A stretch of 64,000 bases of DNA from VRUE01 sp963748075. Lineage in GTDB: Bacteria; Actinomycetota; Thermoleophilia; Solirubrobacterales; 70-9. A model generated the notes under the pieces. That model was not told where the DNA came from. It made no database searches and saw only the letters and a program-made list of their open reading frames with translations. Both the position numbers and the translations under genes were made by a program. Each line of letters starts with the position of its first letter. The stretch's first letter is position 1. The DNA lies in contig CAVVHQ010000008.1 of the NCBI GenBank assembly GCA_963748075.1, positions 10,045-74,044 of the forward strand, written 5' to 3'. This document shows, in pieces, positions 43,147 to 54,311 of this stretch.

Positions 43147-43637
43147 AGATCCGCGGCACCCAGGACGAGGTCAAGATCCGCAGCCCGTGGGCCGCGGCCC
43201 TGCTGCCGATCATCACCCTCGGCATCTACCACCTCGTCTGGTGGTACCGGATCAACCGCGAGCTGCGCGACTACGGCAACGCCAAGGGCTACGACCTCGG
43301 CCAGAACCCGACCAACTCGCTGCTCGCGCTGTTCCCCGGCGGCCTCATCATCGTCCCGGCGCTGATCGCCTACTGGCGCGGCGTCAAGCGCGTGATGGGC
43401 GCCTCCAGCCTCGCCGGCAAGGAACCGCTCAACGGCTGGATCGCGATCATCCTCTACCTGCTGCTCTCTCCGGCCCTCTGGGCCTACATCCAGGTCTCGC
43501 TCAACGACATCTGGCGCCAGGAAGCCGAGGCGCTGCCCGGCCAGGAGCCGCCACCCAGCCCGCCGAGCGAGATGCCGCCGCCGCTGCCGGCCGACCAGCA
43601 GCCGCCCCCGGCGGAGCAATCGCCGCCCGCCTCCTAG
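43131..43637 (+). CDS. DUF4234-type membrane protein
   Basis: A 168-residue protein with three or four hydrophobic segments. The core IRSPWAAALLPIITLGIYHLVWWYRINRELRDYG is the DUF4234 signature. The C-terminus is a proline-rich tail (PPPSPPSEMPPPLPADQQPPP). The ATG at 43131 overlaps the upstream frame by 16 nt. rlmN begins 10 bp downstream with its own promoter. Confidence 0.85.
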   Translation: MAYEMKIRGTQDEVKIRSPWAAALLPIITLGIYHLVWWYRINRELRDYGNAKGYDLGQNPTNSLLALFPGGLIIVPALIAYWRGVKRVMGASSLAGKEPLNGWIAIILYLLLSPALWAYIQVSLNDIWRQEAEALPGQEPPPSPPSEMPPPLPADQQPPPAEQSPPAS

Positions 43638-43640
43638 ACT
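43635..43640 (+). promoter_or_regulatory. -10 box TAGACT, leaderless rlmN
   Basis: TAGACT lies 7 nt before the GTG at 43648 and overlaps the stop codon of the preceding gene. Confidence 0.55.
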
Positions 43641-43647
43641 CGGGCGC

Positions 43648-44700
43648 GTGGATCGCGCGCTCTTGAAGCAGACCCTCGCCGAGGCCGGCGAGCCCTCCTA
43701 CCGCGCCTCCCAGGTCTGGGAGTGGGTGGCGCGCGGGGCGGGCTCCTACGCGGAGATGACCAACCTGCCGGTGGCGCTGCGCGAGCGGCTCGCCGCCGAG
43801 GTGCCGCTCTCGACCCTCGAGCTGCAGGCCGAGGCGAAGTCCGACGACGGCACCGTCAAGGCGCTCTTCCACACCGCCGACGGACGGCCGGTCGAGGCGG
43901 TGCTGATGCGCTACCGCGACGGGCGCCGCTCGGTCTGCCTCTCCTCGCAGTCGGGCTGCCCGCTGACCTGCAGCTTCTGCGCCACCGGCCAGATGGGGTT
44001 CGGCCGCAATCTCAGCGCCGACGAGATCCTCGACCAGGCGCTGCACTTCCGCCGCGTCGAGGCGATCGACCACGTCGTCTTCATGGGGATGGGCGAGCCG
44101 ACGATGAACCTCGACGCGGTGCTCGCGGCCTGCGGGCGGCTGCCCGAGCTCGGCGTCAGCCACCGCCGCACGGCGATCTCCACGGTCGGCTGGGTGCCCG
44201 GCATCGACCGCCTCGCCGGATGCGAGATGCCGCTCGCCCTGGCCCTCTCGCTGCACGCGCCGAACGACGGCCTGCGCTCGCAGCTGATGCCGGTCAACGA
44301 CCGCTACCCGCTGGCCGAGGTGCTCGCCGCCTGCGAGCGCTACCTGGCCCGCCGCCGTCGCAGGGTCCTGGTCGAGTACGTGATGCTCGACGGCCTCAAC
44401 GACCTGCCCGAGCACGCCCGCCAGCTCGCCGCCCTGCTCGACCCCCGCGCCTACAAGCTCAACCTGATCCCCTACAACCCGACCGGGGCCTACGACGGCT
44501 CGCCGCCCGAGCGGATCGAGCGGTTCCGGGCGATCCTCGCCGAGCATCGCCTCACCGCCACCGTCCGCCTCACCCGCGGCCGCGACATCGACGCCGCCTG
44601 CGGTCAGCTCGCGGCGACGGCCGGTCGCCCGCTAGCTCGAGGGGTGCCGAGCGAGAGCGCGAAGAGCCCGCCCGGCGAGTCCCGCCACCCGAGCGGCTAG
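43648..44700 (+). CDS. rlmN: 23S rRNA (adenine2503-C2)-methyltransferase RlmN
   Basis: A 350-residue radical SAM enzyme with CPLTCSFCATGQMGFGRNL carrying the CxxxCxxC cluster ligands, followed by DHVVFMGMGEPTMNLDAVLAA and the second-half VMLDGLNDLPEHARQLAALL. The catalytic Cys in the C-terminal part is in DIDAACGQL. It methylates A2503 of 23S rRNA and A37 of some tRNAs. The GTG at 43648 lies 7 nt after TAGACT, indicating leaderless translation. Confidence 0.95.
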   Translation: MDRALLKQTLAEAGEPSYRASQVWEWVARGAGSYAEMTNLPVALRERLAAEVPLSTLELQAEAKSDDGTVKALFHTADGRPVEAVLMRYRDGRRSVCLSSQSGCPLTCSFCATGQMGFGRNLSADEILDQALHFRRVEAIDHVVFMGMGEPTMNLDAVLAACGRLPELGVSHRRTAISTVGWVPGIDRLAGCEMPLALALSLHAPNDGLRSQLMPVNDRYPLAEVLAACERYLARRRRRVLVEYVMLDGLNDLPEHARQLAALLDPRAYKLNLIPYNPTGAYDGSPPERIERFRAILAEHRLTATVRLTRGRDIDAACGQLAATAGRPLARGVPSESAKSPPGESRHPSG

Positions 44701-44746
44701 CGCCAGCCCGGTCATCCTCCTGGTCGACGACGTTTGGTCAGCCAAC

Positions 44747-44752
44747 TACCAT
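44747..44752 (+). promoter_or_regulatory. -10 box TACCAT, leaderless P450
   Basis: TACCAT is 6 nt from the GTG at 44759. Confidence 0.5.
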
Positions 44753-44758
44753 CCGTCC

Positions 44759-46210
44759 GTGCCAGCCGACGCCGTAAGCGCCCCCTCGCGGCGCGTCCCG
44801 CCGCCGCAGCAGCGGAGCGGCAACCCGGTAGCCCGCCTGCTCGACGACGCGCGCGCCGAGCTGCGGGTCCGCCGCCACGGCGCCTACCCGCCGGGTCCGC
44901 AGGGCTTCAGCCTCGGCCGCACCCTGCAGGCCGCCCGCGACCCGCTGCCGCTGCTGCTCTCCCTCTACGAGGAGCACGGGCCGATCTTCAGCCTCCGCAT
45001 CCTCCACCACCCGGTCGTCTTCATGCTCGGGCCGGAGGCGAACCACTTCATCACCGTCGCCCATCCGGAGAACTTCCACTGGCGCGAGTCGAGCTTCGGC
45101 GACCTGATCCCGCTGCTCGGCGACGGCCTGCTGACGATCGACGACGCCTACCACGACCGGGCGCGCGAGATCATGATGCCGGCCTTCCACCGCGAGCAGG
45201 TCGCCGCCTCGGTCGAGACGATGATCGCCGAGGCGACGCCTGCGATCGAGGCGCTGCGGCCGGGTGAGGTCGTCGACGTCTACGAGTGGATGCGCAACCT
45301 GGCGATGCGGATCGCGATGCGGGCGCTGCTCGGCCTCGACCCCGACGAGGCCGGCAAGGGCGCCGCCGCGGCGGAGCACTTCGAGCGGGCGCTCGGCTAC
45401 TACGGGATCGACTTCCACATGCGCCTGGTGCGCGGGCCCGGCTCGCCCTGGTCGAAGATGGTCGCCTCGCGGGCGATCCTCGACCAGATCGTCTACGGCG
45501 AGATCGCCGAGCGCCGCGCCGAGCCCGATCCGGGCAGGAGGGACATCCTCAGCCTGCTGCTCGGCGTGCGCGACGAAACGGGGGAGGGGTTCTCCGACAA
45601 GGAGGTGCGCGACCAGGCGATGACCCTGATGTTCGCCGGCCACGACACCTCGACTTCGACCCTCACCTTCATGATGCACGAGCTGGCGCGCCACCCCGAC
45701 GTGGTCCGGCGGCTGTGCGAGGAGCAGGACCGGGTGCTGGGGGGCGAGCCGCCCGACATCGAGCGGCTGGAGGGGGAGATGCCCTACCTGGAGATGGTGC
45801 TCGACGAGGTGCTGCGGCTCTACCCGCCGGCCTGGATCGGGCCGCGCCGCGCCGTCCGCGACTTCGAGTTCGGCGGCTCCCGGGTCGCCCGCGGCGCCTA
45901 CGTCAACTACTGCTCCTGGGCCAGCCACCGCATTCCCGAGGTGTTCCCCGACCCGGAGGCGTTCATCCCAGAGCGCTTCACCCGCGAGCGCAAGGCGGCG
46001 CTGCCCCGCGGCGCCTACGTTCCCTTCGGCGGCGGGCGGCGGATCTGCATCGGCAAGCGCTTCGGCCAGACCGAGGTGAAGCTGGTGGCGACGATGCTGC
46101 TGCAGCGGCTGCGCCTCGACGCCCTTCCCGGGCGGACGATGACCGTGCGCCAGATGCCGACCCTCTCGCCCAGTGGGGGTCTGCGGATGCGGGTACTGTC
46201 CCGCGCGTGA
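44759..46210 (+). CDS. cytochrome P450
   Basis: A 483-residue P450 with the I-helix AGHDTSTSTLTF, ExxR in DEVLRLYPPAWIGPRRA, and the heme-cysteine loop FGGGRRICIGKRF. The membrane-less N-terminus begins with a proline/arginine-rich region. It would oxidise a hydrophobic substrate with O2 and a redox partner, but no ferredoxin gene is adjacent. The start GTG is 6 nt after a TACCAT box. The metallophosphoesterase gene overlaps its end by 4 nt, so they may be linked in one transcript. Confidence 0.92.
   Translation: MPADAVSAPSRRVPPPQQRSGNPVARLLDDARAELRVRRHGAYPPGPQGFSLGRTLQAARDPLPLLLSLYEEHGPIFSLRILHHPVVFMLGPEANHFITVAHPENFHWRESSFGDLIPLLGDGLLTIDDAYHDRAREIMMPAFHREQVAASVETMIAEATPAIEALRPGEVVDVYEWMRNLAMRIAMRALLGLDPDEAGKGAAAAEHFERALGYYGIDFHMRLVRGPGSPWSKMVASRAILDQIVYGEIAERRAEPDPGRRDILSLLLGVRDETGEGFSDKEVRDQAMTLMFAGHDTSTSTLTFMMHELARHPDVVRRLCEEQDRVLGGEPPDIERLEGEMPYLEMVLDEVLRLYPPAWIGPRRAVRDFEFGGSRVARGAYVNYCSWASHRIPEVFPDPEAFIPERFTRERKAALPRGAYVPFGGGRRICIGKRFGQTEVKLVATMLLQRLRLDALPGRTMTVRQMPTLSPSGGLRMRVLSRA
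46194..46199 (+). promoter_or_regulatory. -10 box TACTGT, leaderless metallophosphoesterase
   Basis: TACTGT, within the end of the P450 gene, lies 7 nt before the GTG at 46207. It may give an internal promoter. Confidence 0.45.
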
Positions 46211-47449
46211 GAGCGCTGGTCATCTCCGACACCCACTTCGGCGCCTGGACGGGCCGGGACCTGCTGCGCGAGGAGGCCTATCTGGAACGGCTGGAGCCGG
46301 CGCTCGACGGGATCGACGAGCTGATCTTCCTCGGCGACCTGTTCGACTTCCTGTTCGGCTCGGTCGGCGACGCGGTCGAGGCCTGCGGTGGCCTGCTGCG
46401 GCTGATCGCCGAGCGGATGCCCGGCAAGCGACTGGTCTTCCTGGCCGGCAACCACGATCACCATCTCGTCCACCGCGACGGCGAGGACAGGATGGAGGCG
46501 CGGCTCGCCGCCGGCCTGGAGCCGGGGAGCGCGGATGGCGGCGAGCGCGGCTCGGAGAAGGCCGGCCCGCGCTGGTTCCAGTCGTTCCTCGAGAGCCGCC
46601 TGCCCGGGATCGAGGTCGAGGTCGCCTACCCCGCCTACAGCTTCGCCGGCGTGCTCTGCACCCACGGCCACTACCTCGATCCGCACGCCCGGCTGGCCGG
46701 TTCGCGCGGCGACCGCGTCCTCACCCGCACGCTCTGGTCGATCGCCACCGGCGGCCCCGAGGACCCGAAGACGGTCGAGGACTACGAGTCGGTGATCACC
46801 CTGCTCACCGAGTGGCTCTACATCGCCGCGCAGATGCCGCACGGCACCCACGCCCAGCAGAACGTCTTCCGGGCCGTGCAGCGGCTGGGCAAGGCGGTGG
46901 CGGCGCTCGGCCTGCCGGTGCGGGGCGCCAAGCGGCTCGCCGCCGAGCTGCGCGACCGCGGAGTAGGCGACGGCGCGGTGGGGGAGGCGCTGCCCAGCGA
47001 GGAGCACTTCGACTCGGTCGTCCGCGACGAGACGGCGCGCCAGAACCGCGAGCAGCCCATCCAGGGGATCGGCTGGCCGCGGCCGGTCTACCCGCAGGCC
47101 TCGGTCGTCTCCCGCAGCGATCCCTCCGAGCACGCGCTGGAGGCCTTCGCCCAGGTCGTCGCCAACCTCGGCTGGAACCGCGAGACCGAGAGGATCGTCT
47201 TCGCCCATACCCACCAGCCGCTGGCCGAGGTCCGCTCCAGCCACGACTCGCGCACCCGCTACTGGAACACCGGCTCGTGGATCTACGAGCCCGACTTGGG
47301 CTCGCGCCAGGCCTACGCGCGCTACCTGCGCTACGCCTGGCCGGGGACGGCCGTGGTGATCGACGACGAGGAGCCCGAGCCTCGCCTGCTCGAGCTTCTC
47401 GCCGACCTCAACCCCCTCAACGGGGGCGGGGGGTTGCCCGGGGCGCCCC

Positions 47450-47457
<8 letters not shown>
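46207..47457 (+). CDS. calcineurin-like metallophosphoesterase
   Basis: A 416-residue phosphoesterase with all metal motifs: SDTHFGAW (D-x-H), FLGDLFDF (GDxxD), LAGNHDHH (GNHD), LCTHGHYLD and FAHTHQPLAEV. The layout resembles UDP-2,3-diacylglucosamine pyrophosphatase-type members, but a large insert (about 100 residues with a helical region) separates the last two motifs. Lipid A is not expected in actinobacteria, so the substrate is unknown. The stop overlaps that of glnN on the other strand by 8 nt. Confidence 0.87.
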
Positions 47458-49603
<2,146 letters not shown>

Positions 49604-49782
49604 CGCTGTGTCGGTCCCTCGCTTCGGCGCACCCGGCCTGGCGGGCGCGATCGGTTGCCGGTCAACTCCCTTGAAAGAGCCAGAGGAGCCTAATGGGCGG
49701 AGGCGGGAAATGCCTTTGTACCGCGGTACAAGGATCACCCGGCGCCTTTGTCCGTGCCGGAATGGCTATCTCGGTCGTCTTG

Positions 49783-49992
49783 TCAGGCGGCCTCGGTTAC
49801 AGGCTCCGACGCCGCGGCCGATCCCCGCAGGGACTCAAACCCCTCGCGCGTGATCGCCGCGATGAGTTGCCGCCGGGCTTCGAGGAAGTCCGGATAGGGC
49901 ATCTCGTGCCAGTTATCCGGCAGGGCGTGCCATCGCGTCATCCGCCTCAAGTCGGCCGCCCGTCCCTGGGCCATGAAGGCCTCAACGTACTT
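49783..49992 (-). pseudogene. 3' fragment of an unknown gene truncated by the MITE
   Basis: The frame encodes about 69 residues ending HALPDNWHEMPYPDFLEARRQLIAAITREGFESL and a low-complexity tail. The aligned segment LPxxWxxxxYxDFLExRRxLIAxxI looks like the C-terminus of a larger protein. It enters the MITE (49994 on) without a start codon; the first internal ATG is at 49974. The 5' part of the gene was lost or separated by the MITE. Confidence 0.5.
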
Positions 49993-49993
49993 A

Positions 49994-50174
49994 CTGCGTA
50001 CCGGGTTGGCTCCAGGCCACCCCCGGCTCCGCCTGGGAGGTCGCCTCCGATCAAAGCAGCGACGCGGCGGGCTGAGGCTCCGATTCAGCCGATTGGGACT
50101 TTTACCCCCGTTATTGGGGGTCAAAGTCCCAATCGAGCGCACGGTGATCGGGTTGGAGCCAACCCGGTACGCAC
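49994..50174. mobile_element. MITE-like element, copy 2 (TA target duplication)
   Basis: 181 bp, about 93% identical to 8851-9030, flanked by TA on both sides (49992-49993, 50175-50176). The terminal inverted repeats read TGCGTACCGGGTTGGCTCCA at the left and are matched at the right end. The internal hairpin lies at about 50090-50134. It sits at the end of the preceding gene fragment, 88 bp before the AAA ATPase gene. Confidence 0.88.
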
Positions 50175-50261
50175 TATGTCGGTTGGGCCCCTCCGCATCT
50201 CCCAGGCAAGCGTCAAGTCCGCCCCGGTAAGTTGCTCTAGAATATCGAGCGGTATAGCTCT

Positions 50262-51392
50262 ATGTTAGAGAGCAGAAATCCATTCCGCTACAGCGAGCCG
50301 GTTCCGGCCGACGAGCTACTCGATCGCGACGAGGAGGCTCAAGAGCTGCTCGACCGGGCGGTCAGCGGCAACAACAGTCGCCTGGTTGCGCCACGCCGCT
50401 ACGGCAAGACCTCACTCCTCTCCCGTCTTGCCCGGGACGCGCGCAACGAGGGATGGGCGGCCGTGTACGTCGACTTCTTCGGCGTCCTGACTCTGGACGA
50501 CATAGCGCAGCGCATCGAGCGCGCCTATGCAGCCGAGCTGCAGGGACGGGCTGCGAGTTGGTTCGCCGGCGTGAGGCGGCTGCTGCGTCCGACGCTCCAA
50601 GTCGGGGGCGGAGCCCTCCCGGCCGGCGTGGAGGTCACCGTCGACCCTCAAGCGGAGCCGCCGCTGGTCGAGCGTCTCGCTCTACCCGCACGTCTGCACG
50701 AGCGCCACGGAACTCGGGCGCTGGTGATCTTCGACGAGTTTCAGGACATCCTTGCCGCCAAGCAGCGGGCCGACGCGGTGATCCGCTCGGAGATTCAGCA
50801 CCACGGGGACGCCGCCAGCTACGTTTTCGCCGGCTCGCACGTCGGGATGATGCGCGAGCTGTTCTCCGACCGCCGCCGTGCCTTCTACGGGCAGGCCGGC
50901 CCGGTCGATCTGCCGCCGCTTCGCCCCGACGACGTAGCCGAGTATCTCGCCGCGCGCTTCGAGGCTGGCGGTCGCAGGATAGGAGTCGCCCTCGAGTCGC
51001 TGCTGGCGACCGCTCAGGGCCATCCCCAGAGGACGATGCTGCTCGCCCACAGCCTCTGGGAGCTCACTCCCGAGGGAGGTGAGGCTACGCAGGAGACCTG
51101 GCTTGCCGCCTATGACCGGGTGATGCGCGATGTCCGCGATGAGTTGCGTGCCCTCTGGTCGGCGCTGCCCACCTCCCAGCGGCGAGTGCTCGCCTCCGTG
51201 GCCGAGAACCGCGAGGGCGTCTACGCTGCCGGCCGGCGCCACGGCGGCTCGCGCGGCGGGGCGGTGCGAAGCGCCACCGAGGCGCTTAGCGACCGCGGCG
51301 AGATCATCCCCGACCCAGCGACCGCTACCGGCTATCGCTTCGTCGACCCGCTGCTGGCAGCCTGGGTGAACGAGGGACGGCCCGGAGCCTAG
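50262..51392 (+). CDS. AAA ATPase of the archaeal ATPase_2-like family
   Basis: A 376-residue protein with a P-loop in LVAPRRYGKTSLLSRLA, Walker B ALVIFDEFQDILA, and a sensor region YVFAGSHVGMMRELFSDRRRAFYGQ, followed by a C-terminal winged-helix-like region (TSQRRVLASVAENREGVYAAG). These proteins are signal-transduction ATPases or islet-associated ATPases of unknown role. The ATG at 50262 follows a locally AT-rich stretch (TAGAATAT, TATAGCTCT) unlike the surrounding 70% G+C. Together with the neighbouring MITE and fragment this suggests recent acquisition. Confidence 0.8.
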   Translation: MLESRNPFRYSEPVPADELLDRDEEAQELLDRAVSGNNSRLVAPRRYGKTSLLSRLARDARNEGWAAVYVDFFGVLTLDDIAQRIERAYAAELQGRAASWFAGVRRLLRPTLQVGGGALPAGVEVTVDPQAEPPLVERLALPARLHERHGTRALVIFDEFQDILAAKQRADAVIRSEIQHHGDAASYVFAGSHVGMMRELFSDRRRAFYGQAGPVDLPPLRPDDVAEYLAARFEAGGRRIGVALESLLATAQGHPQRTMLLAHSLWELTPEGGEATQETWLAAYDRVMRDVRDELRALWSALPTSQRRVLASVAENREGVYAAGRRHGGSRGGAVRSATEALSDRGEIIPDPATATGYRFVDPLLAAWVNEGRPGA

Positions 51393-51483
51393 ACGAGGCG
51401 GGCAGCGACAACGCGATTTCCTTTCCGGTCAAAGACGGATGGCAACCGCTAGGTCGTTTCTAGGAGCCCGTTGCGGTCGGCTG

Positions 51484-51961
51484 TCAGCCTTCTGCCGTCT
51501 CGAGGTTTTCCAGGTCGACCAGGTCTTGGCCGCGCCCGGCGGCCCGCTTCATCGCGCGTAGGTCCTCCACCGAGCAGACCGCGACGTTGACTCCCAGCAC
51601 CTCGGCCTCGCTGGCCCGCGAGCGAAGCTCCTCATAGCTCGGTACTCTCTCCAGCCCCTGCACGATGTCGAGCCGACCGAGGTCGGTATCGATCGCCATC
51701 TGCTCTCCGCTTGCCAGCTCCGCCGCGATCGAGAAGGGCGTGCCGAGCAGCGCTTCGCCTCTCTGCACGTGCCCGCCGGCAGCCGCCGCCACCTCGGCCA
51801 CCACCTTCAGGTTCTCGGCATCGGGCGCGACGACGATGTCGATGTCCTTGGTGGCGCGCACAACCCCATGAGCTCCGAGGGCGAGCTCGCCGACCACCAC
51901 CGAACTCCGCCCCCGCCTCTACCAGCCGCCGCAGCATCTCGTCGAAGGCGGCAGTCGTCAT
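51484..51961 (-). pseudogene. nucleotidyltransferase-like protein with a one-base frameshift
   Basis: The start MTTAAFDEMLRRLVEAGAEF (ATG at 51961) continues, after an extra base at about 51902, as VVVGELALGAHGVVRATKDIDIVVAPDAENLKVVAEVAA in another frame, down to 51484. The part VRATKDIDIVV is the nucleotidyltransferase active-site region (DID). Total length is 3n+1. The gene overlaps its upstream neighbour by 4 nt (ATGA). The family includes antitoxin-like MNT proteins; the DID motif suggests a once-active enzyme. A sequencing error cannot be excluded. Confidence 0.7.
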
Positions 51962-52116
51962 CGCCGCCGCGCGGCATCCGCCATCTTCAGCAGCGCGTGG
52001 CCCAACGCGATCGTCTCGGCCAGGTTCACGCTGATCGGGCGCCGCCCGTCCTCGCGCAAGCGCTTCACGCGCGCAGCCTGGGCGGTCGCGGCAGCGGTGT
52101 TCTCGCTTCGCTCCAT
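51958..52116 (-). CDS. small helical protein paired with the nucleotidyltransferase
   Basis: A 52-residue basic protein (MERSENTAAATAQAARVKRLREDGRRPISVNLAETIALGHALLKMADAARRR) with two predicted helices. Its stop overlaps the nucleotidyltransferase start by 4 nt, so the pair is translationally coupled, as in toxin-antitoxin-like modules. Longer upstream starts exist but the ATG at 52116 fits best. Confidence 0.55.
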   Translation of the reverse strand: MERSENTAAATAQAARVKRLREDGRRPISVNLAETIALGHALLKMADAARRR

Positions 52117-52246
52117 AGTGAGCCGATTCCTACCGCCGGCATCGCTTGGCTCCCCGTGCCAGGACTGCCGGCAATACACGCAGCGGGGCGATGCGATCAA
52201 CTAGCCTGTCGGCGCCCGCAAGCCAAGAACCTAGGAGCCAAGCCGA

Positions 52247-54247
52247 ATGTTCGTTTCCAAGGCCGCCGTCGTCGGCGGCGGCACGATGGGCGGCGAGATC
52301 GCGCAGGCGATCGCCGCCTCCGACATCCCCGTGGTCGTCAAAGACGTCGACCAGAAGTTCGTCGACGCGGCGCTCGAGAAAGCCCGTGCCGTCACCGAGG
52401 GCCAGCTCGGCCGCCTGGTCGAGAAGGAGAAGCTGACCCAAGAGCAGGCCGACGCCCGCCTCGCCGAGGTGATCAAGTTGATCGCCGGCACCACGACCTA
52501 CGAGGGGTTCGGCGAAGTCGACTTCGTGGTCGAGGCGGTGCCGGAGAAGATGGAGATCAAGCAGGCGGTCTTCCGCGAGCTGGACGCGGCGACGCCCGGC
52601 CACGCGATCCTCGCCTCCAACACCTCCTCGCTATCGATCGCCGAGATCGGCGAGGCGACCCTGCGCCCCGACAAGGTGGTCGGCTTCCACTTCTTCTACC
52701 CGGCCTCGGTGATGCCACTGGTCGAGGTGGTCGCCGGCGAGGACACCTCGCAGGAGACCGCCACCGCCGCCTACAACTTCACCCAGGCGATCCGCAAGCA
52801 GCCGATCGTCTGCGGCGAGGTGCCCGGCTTCGTGGTCAACCGGGTGCTGATGGCGACGATCGGCGAGATCTGGCGCGCCCAGGAGGAGCAGGGACTGTCC
52901 TTGAAGGCGATCGACGAGGCGATCGCCGCCGCCAAGGTCGCGCCGATGGGCCCGTTCTTCCTCAGCGACCTGCTCGGCCTCGACACCGTCCTGCACGTCG
53001 CCGAGCACCTCGCCGACTCCTACGGCGAGGGCTTCTACGTCCACAAGGGCCTGCGGCAGCTCGTCGCCGACGGCAAGCTCGGCGCGAAGAGCGGCGGCGA
53101 GGGCTTCTTCTCCAGCGGCGAGCAGACGATCCCCGGCGAGGCCGAGCCCGACGCAGAGGAGCTGGTCGCGATGTTCACCGGCCGGGCGCTGATCGAGGCC
53201 TGCCTGCTGGTCGAGGAGGGCGTCTGCTCGGTCCGCGACATCGACCTCGGGATGATGGCCGGGGCCGGGCTCGACCCGCGCAAAGGCCTGTTTCCGCCGT
53301 TCTGGAAAGCCGACCTGGAGGGCTTGGGCGACGTGCTGGAGCGGATCGAGCGGCTGGCGGAGAAATACGGCGGGCGCTTCGCGCCCCCGGTCACCCTGAA
53401 GCGGCTGGTCGCCCAGGGGCGACTGGGGCTCGAGTCCGGCCAGGGCTTCTATCCCTACCCGCAGCCCGACGACGGCGAGCAGGCGGAGACCGTGAAGCTG
53501 GAGACGCGTGGCGAGGTGGCGATCGCCTGGCTCGCCAACGCGCCGATGAACGCGATCTCGCCCGACGTGATCCGCGACCTCGGCGCGGTCTGGGAGCGGG
53601 TCAAGACGGCGGACGGTTTGGGGGCGATGGTCGTCGCCTCCTCGATCCCGGTCGTCTTCTCGGCCGGCGCCGACATCAAGGCGTTCACCCAGATGGACGA
53701 GGGGGCGGGCGAGGAGCTGCTCCACACCACCCACGCGCTGCTGCGCGAGCTCGGGCAGGACAGCGTGGCGACGATCGCCGCGGTCAACTCGATCGCCTTC
53801 GGCGGCGGCTGCGAGCTGGCGATGGCCTGCGACGTGCGGCTCGCCGCCGAGGCGGCCGTCTTCGGTCAGCCGGAGATCAAGCTGGGGATCGTCCCCGGCT
53901 TCGGCGGCACCCAGCGGCTGCCCCGCCTGGTCGGCCCGAGCAAGGCATTGGAGATGAACCTGATCGGCGATGCGATCCTCGCCGAGGAGGCGCTCGAGTT
54001 CGGCCTCGTCAGCGGCGTCGTCCCCGACCACGAGCTGTTCGAGACGGCGCTGATGTGGGCCCGCAAGCTGGCCGGCCAGGCGCCGGTCGCCCGCGAGCAG
54101 ATCAAGCGCGCCTCGCACAGGGGCGACCTCGACGAGGGGATCGAGGCCGAGAAGCAGGCCTTCGCCGCGGCCTTCGCCAGCGAGGACGCCAAGGAGGGGA
54201 TCAGCGCCTTCCTCGGCAAACGCACCCCCAAATGGAGCGGCAACTAA
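52247..54247 (+). CDS. fused 3-hydroxyacyl-CoA dehydrogenase / enoyl-CoA hydratase
   Basis: A 666-residue bifunctional enzyme. Residues 1-390 are a 3-hydroxyacyl-CoA dehydrogenase: VVGGGTMGGEIAQAIAA Rossmann loop, ASNTSSLSIAEI, GFHFFYPASVMPLVEVV. Residues about 410-666 are an enoyl-CoA hydratase: SAGADIKAF oxyanion region, AFGGGCELAMACDVRLA and EIKLGIVPGFGGTQRLPRLVG. The order is dehydrogenase then hydratase, the reverse of FadB/FadJ. It catalyses two steps of beta-oxidation in the cytoplasm, downstream of the acyl-CoA dehydrogenase step. The ATG at 52247 is clear. Confidence 0.93.
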   Translation: MFVSKAAVVGGGTMGGEIAQAIAASDIPVVVKDVDQKFVDAALEKARAVTEGQLGRLVEKEKLTQEQADARLAEVIKLIAGTTTYEGFGEVDFVVEAVPEKMEIKQAVFRELDAATPGHAILASNTSSLSIAEIGEATLRPDKVVGFHFFYPASVMPLVEVVAGEDTSQETATAAYNFTQAIRKQPIVCGEVPGFVVNRVLMATIGEIWRAQEEQGLSLKAIDEAIAAAKVAPMGPFFLSDLLGLDTVLHVAEHLADSYGEGFYVHKGLRQLVADGKLGAKSGGEGFFSSGEQTIPGEAEPDAEELVAMFTGRALIEACLLVEEGVCSVRDIDLGMMAGAGLDPRKGLFPPFWKADLEGLGDVLERIERLAEKYGGRFAPPVTLKRLVAQGRLGLESGQGFYPYPQPDDGEQAETVKLETRGEVAIAWLANAPMNAISPDVIRDLGAVWERVKTADGLGAMVVASSIPVVFSAGADIKAFTQMDEGAGEELLHTTHALLRELGQDSVATIAAVNSIAFGGGCELAMACDVRLAAEAAVFGQPEIKLGIVPGFGGTQRLPRLVGPSKALEMNLIGDAILAEEALEFGLVSGVVPDHELFETALMWARKLAGQAPVAREQIKRASHRGDLDEGIEAEKQAFAAAFASEDAKEGISAFLGKRTPKWSGN

Positions 54248-54262
54248 CACCCGACAACATCG

Positions 54263-54311
54263 GCCGACGGGCCGAAATGTCCAGCCCGACTGGACATTTC
54301 GGCCCGTCGGC
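54263..54311. repeat. perfect palindrome at the 5' end of the sirtuin gene
   Basis: Two exact 21-bp arms (54263-54283 with 54291-54311, core GGCCGAAATGTCC) around a 7-nt loop. The candidate ATG of the sirtuin gene (54277) lies in the left arm. No second copy is in the window. Confidence 0.88.
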
